Shown: positions 9,362 through 18,641 of the stretch, piece by piece
Layout: each line of letters opens with the position of its first letter
Position numbering within the stretch: the stretch's first letter is position 1
The notes under the pieces: model-generated
Databases searched by the model: none
Seen by the model: only the letters and a program-made list of their open reading frames with translations
What the model was told of the DNA's origin: nothing
Assembly (NCBI GenBank): GCA_030280995.1
Contig: JASXTE010000003.1
Span: forward strand, 50,200,974 to 50,264,973
Source: Hemileia vastatrix
Taxonomy: Eukaryota > Basidiomycota > Pucciniomycetes > Pucciniales > Zaghouaniaceae
Direction: 5' to 3'
Length of the DNA stretch: 64,000 nucleotides
Translations under genes and position numbers: made by a program

Positions 9362-9720
9362 GTCTACTGATGATAAAGAAACACCAGGAGACTCTCCGGG
9401 CAGGGCCCCTGACCCCTAAAGGGGCCAGGGGGAAAATGCTTTCTCTGAACCATCCACCTTTCCCTCATCCGCCTTTTCCCATCCTTGTTGCGCCTTCTCC
9501 CTCTCTTGCTGCGCTTTCTCCCCTCATTGGCCCTCCTTGGCGCTCCCTGTCGGCAACCCATCCCCAGCCTGCTGCTTAGAATCAAGAGGAAGCATCAGTT
9601 CTGGCGGCAAGTCAACTGATGATAAAAGAACATCAGAAGACTCGCCGGGATGGGCCCCTGACCCCTGAAGGGGCCAGGGGGCCAATACTTTAGCACCCAT
9701 GTCTCCTCTCCTTCCCATAT
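9330..9720. repeat. Imperfect tandem duplication in the protease-RT spacer
   Basis: Bases 9330-9470 and 9586-9720 are two copies of one segment. Each encodes a SSVDLPxELxLxLD-type peptide on the minus strand and contains an inverted GC-rich pair (CCCCTGACCCCT / AGGGGCCAGGGG). The copies lie about 256 bp apart and put the downstream RT in a different frame from the Gag-protease frame. Confidence 0.75.
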
Positions 9721-10456
9721 GAACCTTCTTCTCCTTCCAATCAATTTGTGGGTTGTAGCGGTCCAGCCATGTCATCCCCAGTACCATGTCATACTGGTCC
9801 TTCAGGTTTGTTGCATATGCCCTGCACTGCGACTCTTTTGCATCACACCAAAACCTGCAAAAAACCTTTTCTCTTACTTCTCCTCCCCCACCTGGTGACC
9901 CATCAAAAATAATTAGGCACCTAAGTTTGTCTAATTTCTCTTTTTTCATTTTATTCCTCTGTAAAAACTTTTTAGATATAAAACATTCTGTGGCCACATC
10001 TAGGTCCCCAAAGGCTAATTCAAAAGCCGCCATGAATTGACGGAAGGTTGTCGCTGCCTGAGAGTTCTCAAGGAGCTCCTTGGTGTACGACCTTGCCCAG
10101 CCTGCTGCCTTGTCTGTGAGGTATGATATTGCAAACCCAATTTTTGCTTGCTCGTCTGGGAACTGATGTCCATTGAGCAGGACATAGAGGTTTACTTGCA
10201 ACACGTACTGGTCTGCCCAGGGGCCTCGTTTTCCATCAATGATTTCTGGGACCGCAATCTTTGGAACTTTGACGAGTGGCGCCTGTGCTCTGGCTTCAGC
10301 TTCGGCAGCATCCAGCTCTGCTTCGTTGGGGCCACGATATGAGGGCTCCGCATTTGCTAAGCGTTCCATGAGCCTAGTGTTCTGTTCTTGCAGGCGTGCC
10401 ATCTGCTCTTGCATTTCTGCGAGGCGTGATGCATCAGATTGACCTGCAGGGTCCAT
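9524..10456 (-). CDS. Gypsy1 Gag fused to a protease remnant
   Basis: The first ATG at 10456 gives 310 codons; the frame is open seven codons further upstream but only from a TTG. A coiled-coil start (LAEMQEQMARLQEQNTRLME) leads into a retrotransposon Gag core (ADQYVLQVNLYVLLNGHQF, AAGWARSYTKELL, FMAAFELAFGDLD). The chain then passes directly into the distal protease (TECFISKKFLQRN, MVLGMTWLDRYNPQIDW). The Gag zinc knuckle and the protease DSGA active site are missing, so an in-frame deletion seems to have joined Gag to the back half of the protease. The product may still assemble but cannot cleave. Ends with a stop at 9524. Confidence 0.85.
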   Translation of the reverse strand: MDPAGQSDASRLAEMQEQMARLQEQNTRLMERLANAEPSYRGPNEAELDAAEAEARAQAPLVKVPKIAVPEIIDGKRGPWADQYVLQVNLYVLLNGHQFPDEQAKIGFAISYLTDKAAGWARSYTKELLENSQAATTFRQFMAAFELAFGDLDVATECFISKKFLQRNKMKKEKLDKLRCLIIFDGSPGGGGEVREKVFCRFWCDAKESQCRAYATNLKDQYDMVLGMTWLDRYNPQIDWKEKKVHMGRRGDMGAKVLAPWPLQGSGAHPGESSDVLLSSVDLPPELMLPLDSKQQAGDGLPTGSAKEGQ

Positions 10457-10493
10457 TTTTCTTTGGTAGTGTGCCAATTAAGATCAGACAAAA

Positions 10494-10814
10494 TTTCAAG
10501 ACCTAAGAAGGAAGACTACCACTAGCGCTGATGCTAGCCTTAAACGGGACTGACTATGTTGAGTTACAACAGTGAGACTAACTAGATTGACCATGTTGGG
10601 GTTACCAACAGTGAGGGGTAGACAGGACTGACTATGCTAACTAAGCAGTGAGACAAGGGAGTAATTGGATTGCTAAATAAGTTGTCCGATGAGGAGCGCT
10701 CCACAGCGCTTGCCCCCATATAACCCCCTTATGCAATATCCACTCTTCCGCCTCTTTACAATGCATAGCGCCCATAGCACTCCTCCTCTCCACCTCTCAA
10801 ACCAAATCCTAACA
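10494..10814 (-). repeat. Gypsy1 5' LTR
   Basis: Second LTR copy, 321 bp, ending AAATCCTAACA at 10814. Its other end reads TTTCAAGACC, so the terminal TG has mutated. CATAT follows at 10815-10819. Confidence 0.92.
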
Positions 10815-10819
10815 CATAT

Positions 10820-10888
10820 CATGCTATGTGTACTATATATATATATATAACTTAGGGTTAATGCGGCACATTTGAGTGTAACCTAACA
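10820..10888 (-). repeat. Copia1 3' LTR, proximal part
   Basis: Continuation of the LTR split by Gypsy1. It ends CCTAACA at 10888, next to a purine tract on the minus strand (GAGGAGGTGGG, 10889-10899), the expected polypurine primer for plus-strand synthesis. Confidence 0.88.
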
Positions 10889-10899
10889 CCCACCTCCTC

Positions 10900-11091
10900 A
10901 ACAAGCCGCATCAACCCATCGCTTAAAAGAAGGTGAAGAGGAGATAAAAGAAGAAAAGAAAGTAAAGTGAAACCCCCCCGCTTCAACTCTCATGAAGCAA
11001 ATACTTGTACTACATGTTATCTTAAACCTAATTTTAGACATGATCTGTTATGTAATATATTACCCAAACTCTTCGTTGACACATCAGCTAA
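10900..11091. other. Copia1 3' untranslated region
   Basis: Between the RNase H frame and the polypurine tract. No coding potential. Confidence 0.6.
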
Positions 11092-12460
11092 TTAATCAGT
11101 TGTTTCTACCCATAAAAATTCTGCTTTCCTTTTAAACAGTTGTTCATTAATATAGAAGAAATCTCTTTCGACATGTCTTGTTTGTTTGTTGGATGCTTGT
11201 TCTGATTCTATCTTTACAGTTGCCTGATTATTGCATTTAAGTATTAGTGGATCAATGAAGTCTATCAATTCATTCAAAAGGTTTCCTATCCAAATTCTGA
11301 TCCTGGTGGCTGAGCTTAAAGCCATGAGTTCAGCATAACTTTTTGAGGTAGCAACGCATGGCATTTGTTTAGAGCTCCAAAAAATGAATGATCCCTGAAG
11401 CAATATAGCCATGCCGCAGTCAATCTTGAAGTTTCACCTCCCCAATTTGAATCTGAATAAGCTTCTAGCTTTCCAGTAATTGATGATTGATTTCCCAAGA
11501 ACAATTTTTCTTTATTTGTTTGCCAGATATACAAGCAAATGTCTTAGTGCCCTCCAATTAACTTCTTGTGGGCAGTTAGCAAAACGTAATAGTAAGTTGA
11601 CAGCAAATGAAATGTCTGGTCTTGTGCCAGTGGAAATATAACTCAGTGAACCTATAATTGATAGATATTCCTTTGAGGAAGTGGGAAGAGAGGACCCTGC
11701 TGGAAATGATAAATTACAATGCTGCAGAAGAGGAGTGTCTCTGTTGATTATTGGTTGGCCACTTGACTTAATTACACGGTCAATAAGATGCATTTGGTTT
11801 AACATGAAACCGTCATTTGTTCGCATTGTAGTGATCCCTACTATAGAGTCCAACTAATTTTCCCACTTTATTTTAAGGCTCTGTTTGAGACAGTGTTCTA
11901 GCAATTTCAGGCAATCAATTGAGCTTCCTGTTACTAGTTCATCATCAATGTGGATCTATATAAAGGTTTTATTTGTTTGGGTTGATGGGAAATAGACACT
12001 ACTACTGTATTGAGAAACTCAATATCCTGCTTCCTGTAGCGTGCTGTGGAGATGTTTCCACCAGCATCTAGCGGCTTGGCATGTGCCATACAACACCTTA
12101 TTGAGTTTCAATAATAGCCCATCCTTCTTTTTGAAGCCTGGAGGATCCTTTACTTAAAGTTCTTCTTTTAGTGGACTATGAAGGTATGAAGCTGTAACGT
12201 CAAATGAGTGAACAGGCCAACGGTTTATTGCTGCAATCGTGAGAATAAGGCGTTGAGAGACAAAGGTTGCTGTCGGAGAAAATGTTTCAGTGAAATCTAG
12301 GCCTGGTACCTGTTTGAAAACTTTTGCGACATACCTTGCTTTACGTCTCACAATGACATTTTCCACATTTCTTTTCTCAGAAAAAACCCTACGTGTATCT
12401 AGATATGAGCACCTTCAGGCAGTTTAGATTGTTCCCATACATCCATATCAATCAGGTTTT
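11092..12460 (-). pseudogene. Copia1 reverse transcriptase and RNase H, broken
   Basis: Pieces in Copia order on the minus strand. RT fingers: RRKARYVAKVFKQVPGLDF and FDVTASYLHSPL (12154-12366). Palm: LYGTCQAARCWWKHLHST and IHIDDELVTGS, the YVDD-box equivalent, near 11940. Connection: GSLSYISTGTRPDISFAVN (11512-11853). RNase H: YSDSNWGGETS, FFGALNKCHAL and HVERDFFYINEQ, ending with a stop at 11092. At least four frame breaks separate them. The element cannot make an active enzyme. Confidence 0.85.
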
Positions 12461-13557
12461 TTTTTCTTCTTCACAAGCCGCCATTCATTTTTTAGCAAAG
12501 GGTGAATTCATGGCTTCATTATATGTCTTAGGGGCTGGAAGATTGAAGAAGACTGAGTTGTTTTTAATGGCTAAAGTCAGGGCTTCTTGGCTTTCAAACT
12601 TTTGTTCTTGTGAGAAGTTGCCCAAACCTATGTCAGGTGATACTGCATTGAATATGTGGTCAATTGACATTTTATTATCAGTTTTTGATTGGCCAGGTGT
12701 AGAGAAGTCAGCCCATGCGGAAGACAGTAGTTTCTTGTTGGTTCAGTCCCAAAATAGCCAGACCTTTGAACCCTGCGGGTATCCTACAATTATGCATGTT
12801 TTTGCTCTGTCATCTAGTCTTGGGCGTGTTTCTTTGGGAATATGAATGTAGGCCAGTTCACCAAAGTGGTGTAGCAAATCCAGTTGAGGTTTTAAGTCAA
12901 TCATAGCTTTGAAAAGTGTCATTGTTTTTCTGGTAACATTAGGTAGGCGGTTACAAATGTATGCTGCCCATTGGTAAGCAAAACCCCAGAAGAACTTGGG
13001 TAGGCCACTCTCATGTAGGAAAGTTCTTCCCATCTCTTCAATGCTTTGATTAAAGCTTTTGATACAACCATTCTGCGCATGGTAGTATGGCTGCATTAAA
13101 TCATGTTGGATGCCTTTACCTTCAAAGTAGGATACCAACTTTTTGTTCTTGAACTCTCCACCATTTTCCAATCGGAAAACTTTGACATTTTTATTTGTTT
13201 GATTTTCTAGGCAGGTAATTGTTTTGATAATGATATCTGGTGCTTCCAATTTATGAGACAGTATTTGGCATTCACCATATGATGTCAATATGTCTTTAAT
13301 TGTGAGGGTGTAAAGTCCATTAGCAAATGTAGTCTCTTCCAAGGGTCCAATTAGGTCAGCTGTGAGTATTTCCAATTTGTTCGCATCTCTACCTGTTGAG
13401 TCTAATAAGAAACACCATTTGCTTTTACACTCTCTACAAGAATGACATACAATTTTTCCCAGTGGAAGTTTGTCTGGAAGTCCTGTAGCCATTTTTCCTG
13501 CTATCATCCATTTAAGTTGTCTTAAGCTTGCGTTGTGGCATTCCAAATCTGGGTAGG
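12461..13557 (-). pseudogene. Copia1 integrase, catalytic residues lost
   Basis: About 267 open codons (12743-13546) and a shorter continuation. The Cys pair of the zinc region (IVCHSCRECKSK) is followed by the core: TADLIGPLEE with the first Asp, then VFRLENGGEF where the family has SDNGGEF (second Asp now Glu), then NGCIKSFNQS where the family has AERxNR (Glu now Lys). Integrase of Copia inserts the cDNA; this copy would be inactive. The His half of the zinc finger lies beyond the solo LTR at 13562, ending FGHAV at about 14966. Confidence 0.85.
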
Positions 13558-13561
13558 CTAC

Positions 13562-14961
13562 TTAGTTGAAAATTTGATTGGACCTTGGTTGGAAGAAAAT
13601 CATGGTGTTAGCAGGTGTTAATTTGGTTGAATGGAGTTAACTGAATTTTTTTGGGTGGATTTATGGTGATTTTTGGAGGATTTATGGTGATTTTTTGGAG
13701 GATTTATGGTGTTTTAGAATAGATATATGTTGGTATTCCTATTGTTATTTGATGGTTTCATGGATTGGTTATTGGTTTTACTGGATTTTCTAGGGCTCTC
13801 TTGGTATTTTTGGTGGATGCAGTGTGCTCATGGAGTAGCCATTATTTTCCGGTGCGCTCCGGTTTGCTCCGGTGATTTTCCGGTGCAAAAGCGAAGTCAC
13901 TGTGGCAAAGTTGGTCATTGTGGCAAAGTTTGGTCATTGCTGCAAAAAGTCTGGTCACTGTGGCAAAGTTTGGTCACAGCAGAAAAGTCTGGGCACTGTG
14001 GCAAAGTTTGGTCACTGTAGAAAAGTCTGATCACCAGTGCAAAGTTTGGTCACTGCAGAAAAGTCTGGGCACTGTGGCAAAGTTTGATCACTGTAGAAAA
14101 GTCTGATCACCAGTGCAAAGTTTGGTCACTGTGCCAAAAGTTTGGCTATTGTGGCAAAATTTGGTTAGAAAGTTATTATGCTTACTAGATCAATAGTTTA
14201 TTGTAGATCATATGCATGTAGGGTTTTGTTGGAAAGGTCTGGAGCAGGAGAATCATATGGGGAGGAGGGAATCTTAGTCTTCTACATTTTTTTTGTCTTT
14301 TAGTTTTCGATATTGAGAGTCTTTTTGGAATAATTAACAACCACCTTCATATTTTTCATTTCTCAACAAAATTAAATAAAATTAAAATACCCTTATAACA
14401 TTTATATTTTTCATAAAACTTTTTAAATACAACACAACAATTATATTTTCATCAACATATAGGGTACCATTGGATAGCTCTCATCCTTGGTGACTCAAAT
14501 TTATTTCTTTTCTTATAAAATTTATAAAATAAAAATATAATAAAGAACACTCTTTAATTTTGGTGGGAAAATGGGTAAATCTGGGGCAGACCTTTAATAA
14601 GGCACCTTTGAACAGATCATCTCAAGGGTAGTTTCTGGGGTACTTTACTGTACTTTTCAATCTCTGGGGCAAGTGTTGCGGCTTGTTCTAAGTATTTTCT
14701 GTGACTTGTATCAGTGTAATCTGGTATTAGGTATTTGTTTTGGGGGTGTAATCATTTATTGCACTTATTTTATTTTCTATATTATAGGTTTCAAACACTT
14801 TCAAAGTCTTTCTCTCAGATTTTCAACATATCCAACTCTTCAAGCAGATCTTCAAGCTTAGTTAATTGAATCTTATATTTACTTAGAGGGACAGGGATTT
14901 CTTTTTGTTTTTCCAACTCCCTTGGATTCTGCCTGCAGCAAGGTGACTTCAGGAGTCTACT
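13562..14961 (+). mobile_element. Solo LTR related to element X, inside Copia1 integrase
   Basis: A 1,400-bp insertion that splits the Copia integrase zinc finger and is flanked by CTAC on both sides (13558-13561, 14962-14965). Its right end carries the LTR tail motif TTTTTCCAACTCCCTTGG seen at the ends of the X-family LTRs, and it has no internal coding region. The terminal TG and CA have decayed. The centre holds a 13880-14160 minisatellite. Confidence 0.75.
13880..14160. repeat. 18-20 bp minisatellite inside the solo LTR
   Basis: About fourteen imperfect copies of TGTGGCAAAGTTTGGTCACT and variants such as TGCAGAAAAGTCTGGGCAC. The unit alternates between two types, giving a higher-order period of about 37-38 bp. 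All three forward frames look open because of the repeat, but this is not a gene. Confidence 0.85.
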
Positions 14962-16053
14962 CTACAGCGTGACCAAATTTACAATTCCAGTTATAGAGTT
15001 CTTCTTTGTCTTTGGTCCTTGTAACTGTAGGTAGATCGACGCTGGGAGTATCTAGTTTAATGACAGAGTTAGCCTGCAAAGCTTTGCCGGGTATAGTTGG
15101 GGTGGATAGGAGGGAGGGTTTGTCAGTTACAACTATTGTGTGTTGCTGTCCACTTGAATTCAAGGAGCGTAATTTTTGATTAATTGGAGGAGGAAAAAGC
15201 CACATTCTATTAACATGGTCTGCTTTTAATTGTTGTAGTCCATCTTTCCAGAATATAAATGAGTTTCCACATGTAGTCATTAGTAATTTTCCATTTAGCA
15301 GAGCAGCAGGAGAGATGAGTGTACCTATTTCTTTTGAAAAATAATGAACAGGTCCAACATTAATAATCTCCACATGTATCCCAATAAACTGGATTGTGCC
15401 CATTCCTGTAATAAAGTTACGCTCCCCATCAGTTGCCACTGTGAGGGGAATAGGGGACTTAAGTGTTTTAAAGTTAACTAACAGATCAGGGTTTCCAGTC
15501 AAGTGGTGCATGTCTCCAGAGTCAAGTACTACTGTTTTGTTGCTACTTGATGTTGCAGTAGGAAGTTGTTCAACCAGTAAAGAGGCAGCCATTGGTTGTT
15601 TGTCAATTACCTCTACAATATGGGCTTGTTTCATTGTAGTTTGTTCTGGAGCAGGCCGAAGGGGAACTGTGCAATACAGACGTTTTGGGTATGTAGGTCT
15701 ATAGCTGTCCATTTTTTCAACAGGAAGTTTTTGTATATTTGTTCTGTTAACATATGTTGGCATCATTGGAACTGGTGCAAGTACTGGATAAAAGGCTTGA
15801 TAATTTTGGCCAGGGGGTGGTGCTGGTGCAATGTTACATCGAATTTGATTACCAAATGATCGGGGTTGTTGACAATTGGCTTGAAAGTGATCCGGGGAGT
15901 TACAGTTCCAACATAGAGGTGCTTTGGTAACCATTGCAGTTGGTTCTTCTGTCTTGTCACCGCCTGATATCTGGCCCGATGGAATTTCAGCCATTTATGC
16001 TGTCAACGAGTTTGGAGAAGCTTCTGAAGATTTTGATTTCAAGGACTTCCCGG
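14962..16053 (-). pseudogene. Copia1 zinc knuckle, protease and pre-integrase region
   Basis: Open for 345 codons from an internal ATG at 15994. A CX2CX4HX4C knuckle (CWNCNSPDHFQANC) binds RNA in Gag. About 130 residues later comes the aspartic protease motif VVLDSGDMHHLTGN; the usual DSGA is DSGD here, the catalytic Asp is kept. A Gag-pre-integrase end (ELYNWNCKFGHAV) is cut by the solo LTR. A TAA just before the ATG separates it from the upstream Gag part, which otherwise reads in the same frame across the solo LTR at 16054. Confidence 0.85.
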
Positions 16054-17147
16054 TGTAGAAAATCCTATAGTACTAGCTATAGGCCTTTACCAAGGGAGTT
16101 GGAGAAAAACCAGAGAGAAAATCACCTGTCCCTTTAGAAAAATAGAGTGAGATTTACTTGCTAAAGTAAGTTGGTTCCTGTTTGCTAAAGCCCCTTTTTC
16201 AACAAACTTGACTGCTTGATGAGCCAAGAAAGTAGTCACCAGACAGACTACCAGACCAAAGAACTGAAATGTAGACCAATGTCCACACCAGAGAAATCAA
16301 AGATACTTGATGTAGGCTTCAAATCCACACCAGAGACAGCAATAATACTTGATATAGCTTGCAAGACTATACCAGAGAACCTGTTGCTAAAGTTGAGTTA
16401 AATGAAGAACTAACCTTGCAACCAACACAGCCAATTGTGGCCAAAAAAAACAGTGAAAACTGAGTGAGGAACAAGGATATCACCTCCAGATGGTTGTATG
16501 ATAATTAAAGTTGCCCCAAACTGTCTTATTCAGTATGTACACACAGACCACCCATCTAAGATCCATGCACAGCAACAAATTTGGCACCTGTACCAGCCAA
16601 ATTGAATAAAAACCCTCCAGAAGCGCTCCCCAACCTTCTAAAACAGAGGCGGGCGGGCCGCCTGACGTTGGAGGTGCTGCCTGAAGCGGCCCAGCCTCCC
16701 TAAAGCCAGAAAACCAATAAAAACATCTAATCTACTTAGAAAAAATCAATACAACTACTAAAACCCTTAAAACACAAAATTTCGCTATAACAACATTGCG
16801 ACATGAAATATAGAGCTAAATTAGCCCTATGTATTGGTACTAAGCACTAAACCCTAAGACTTAATGTTAGCCCGTAAAATGCAAAAAACAAAATTAAATA
16901 GCTATCTTTTGTAACTGAAAAATGAGGAAATGACCCCTTAAAACTTAGAATATGAAAAATATCATCAACACATGAAGTATAGAGAAAAACCGGAGCTATC
17001 CAATGATAGTACCCACATACATGAAGTCCCAATATTCACAGAATAAATCCAGAAAAACACCCAATTCTTCAACAGATGTCAATTAAGACATGCACAAGCA
17101 GCGCCAAACAGCACAACAAAGGCCCCTGCCAATGTTGGAAGAGCACA
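16054..17147 (-). mobile_element. Solo LTR of element X family, inside Copia1 gag
   Basis: On the minus strand 1,094 bp match the LTR at 43204-44337 from the TGTGCTCTTCCAACATTGG start to the CCTATAG..TCTACA end. It is flanked by CCGG on both sides (16050-16053, 17148-17151). No internal region is present, so it arose by recombination between the two LTRs of a full element. Excising it restores Copia Gag in frame. Confidence 0.88.
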
Positions 17148-18034
17148 CCGGCATTGATTCAGTCCCATAAATTTGACAAAACTTGTTTCAATTCCGTGTA
17201 AGAAGGGTATTCACCAGACACATGAAAGCTCAATTCATTATCTTCCAGTACTTTTTTGTAGAAGATAGGATCACTTTTCATCTACTGCTGGAGGAGGATA
17301 CCAAGAACTATATATTTGTTAATTTGTGGGCCATGGCTTTTAAATTTTTCCACACATTCTTTGAACTTTTTCATTAGTAGCAGTGGGTCCCCAAAGTCTT
17401 TGAGGCTGAGACTTGACATTTCGTCCCACAAGTTAGGTTGAGAGGCTTTACAAGGAACATTGAAGCATGAGTCTATTTCTTGATAGAGCAAACCAACTGG
17501 TTTGATATCGACAATAAACAATTTAATTTCAGGTGCCACGGAGTTGAGCATGATACAGCATGCAATCTTTTCTCTAGAAGTGCTAGTGTTGGTGAGAATT
17601 CTATGGGGGTAGAAGCTGTAGTCAATATATTTGTCCAGCATGAGTTTGACATCCCTGTACCAGGCATTTAAATTTGATCCATTGCTTTTCAGGATACTAG
17701 TCCAGGTTTTAATTTCTTGTTTGATACTGGTGATTGCTTGTGTAATGTGTCGAAATTCCACTCAGTCCCACGGACTCATGTTGATTGGTTGCATGGGAGG
17801 GAGTGGGGTGGTAGTGCCACTTGATGACCCAGTGTTTGGTGGATCTGGATGTAACCGGGTTTCAGTGGTAGCTGGGGCCCGGTAAGAAGATGTGGATGCG
17901 GTCGCTGGGGGTCAAAAAGAGGAAGAGGACATAGCAGCCGTTGAAGATGTTCATGTTGGTTGGAGTGAAGGTAGGTCTCTAGGTGCTGGAGTTGGAGTTT
18001 TCTCATCAACGATTCTTGGGTTGTTTGTTGACAT
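17148..18034 (-). pseudogene. Copia1 Gag, N-terminal part
   Basis: The start codon at 18034 opens MSTNNPRIVDEKTPTPAP, followed by a Ser, Thr and Pro-rich region with stops, then 159 open codons (17282-17761): ITQAITSIKQEIKTWTSILK, NAWYRDVKLMLDKY, REKIACCIMLNSVAPE and FGDPLLLMKKFKECVEKFKS. These match the Copia Gag (UBN2-like) core in order. Gag packages the RNA in a virus-like particle. Several stops make it non-functional. It continues beyond the solo LTR at 16054. Confidence 0.8.
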
Positions 18035-18501
18035 TCTGCAGAATAAAAAAAATTGTTTTTTTATTTTTTATTTTTTTAACTATTTTATCTATGAATTTAT
18101 AGAAAGGAAAATAGAGAGAGGAAAAAGAAGAAAAAGGAAAAAATTGAGAAAAGAGAAAAAAAACTTTTGGAGTAGTTGCACGTCCGCAATTACACTTCAG
18201 TATCTGGCCAAGATTCTGACCTAATCATTGAAATGAAGAAGTGGATAAAATAAATTGACAGGATGAAGAAGAGAAATGGAGAGAGAGAAAAGAAGATAAA
18301 GGAAACTGGAAAAAAAAGAGTGAGAAATAGAAAGGAAAAAAAAAGGTTGATCAAATTAGTCTAAAAAAAAAATTGGAATGGACAGACACAGGCTGACAAG
18401 GCCAAGACTTAGTCTGAAGAGAGGAGAAATAGTGACATAAATGATAAAAGGTAATTTGTTATGATGGTACGATCACTTTTTTAGTTGGGAATAAGTGCTT
18501 T
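18035..18501. other. Copia1 5' untranslated leader
   Basis: Between the gag start and the primer site, purine-rich on the plus strand (GAGAAAAGAAGATAAAGGAA-like runs). No frame of note. Confidence 0.6.
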
Positions 18502-18515
18502 AAAGGCCCTTAACC
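18502..18515 (-). promoter_or_regulatory. Copia1 primer-binding site, degenerate
   Basis: Directly next to the 5' LTR the minus strand reads GGTTAAGGGCC, one mismatch from the GGTTATGGGCC found in the same place in Copia2. That sequence is complementary to the anticodon stem-loop of initiator tRNA-Met, implying priming by a half tRNA. Confidence 0.6.
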
Positions 18516-18636
18516 TGTTGTGACTAGTGATGATGATTTCTTATTCTTTATTACCACACTCACATATCATGTTATGTGTACTACATATATATATACAACT
18601 TAGGTTTACTGCAGCACAGTTGAGTTTAACCTAACA
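18516..18636 (-). repeat. Copia1 5' LTR
   Basis: 121 bp, TGTTGTGACTAG...CCTAACA on the plus strand, intact and matching the split 3' LTR. ATTTT follows. Confidence 0.92.
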
Positions 18637-18641
18637 ATTTT

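Larger units (their letters stand above)
5927..10814 (-). mobile_element. Gypsy1: chromovirus inserted in the Copia1 LTR
   Basis: A Ty3/Gypsy element of 4,888 bp on the minus strand. Its 321-bp LTRs (5927-6247 and 10494-10814) end TG...CA (one terminus mutated to TT) and it is flanked by CATAT duplications at 5922-5926 and 10815-10819. A purine tract (minus strand GAGTAAAAGAGGGGGTAA) precedes the 3' LTR. By eye the LTRs differ at 14 of 321 sites, 11 of them transitions. Gag-protease fusion, RT-RNase H and integrase-chromodomain frames are long and mostly open, making it one of the younger insertions, but the protease active site is deleted. Confidence 0.93.
5870..18641 (-). mobile_element. 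Copia1: Ty1/Copia element with three nested insertions
   Basis: A Copia element on the minus strand bounded by 121-bp LTRs (5' LTR 18516-18636; 3' LTR 5875-5926 plus 10820-10888) and by ATTTT on both outer sides (5870-5874, 18637-18641). Removing the Gypsy at 5927-10814 and the solo LTRs at 13562-14961 and 16054-17147 leaves about 5.37 kb, a normal Copia length. Gag, zinc knuckle, protease, integrase, RT and RNase H follow in the Copia order. All carry stops, and the integrase has lost catalytic residues, so the element is dead and older than its three insertions. Confidence 0.9.

Noticed and set aside
13727..14106. Plus-strand frames with HCGKVWSL-like peptide repeats
   Set aside because: They are translations of the LTR minisatellite; open in all frames because of the repeat period, with no start context or homology.
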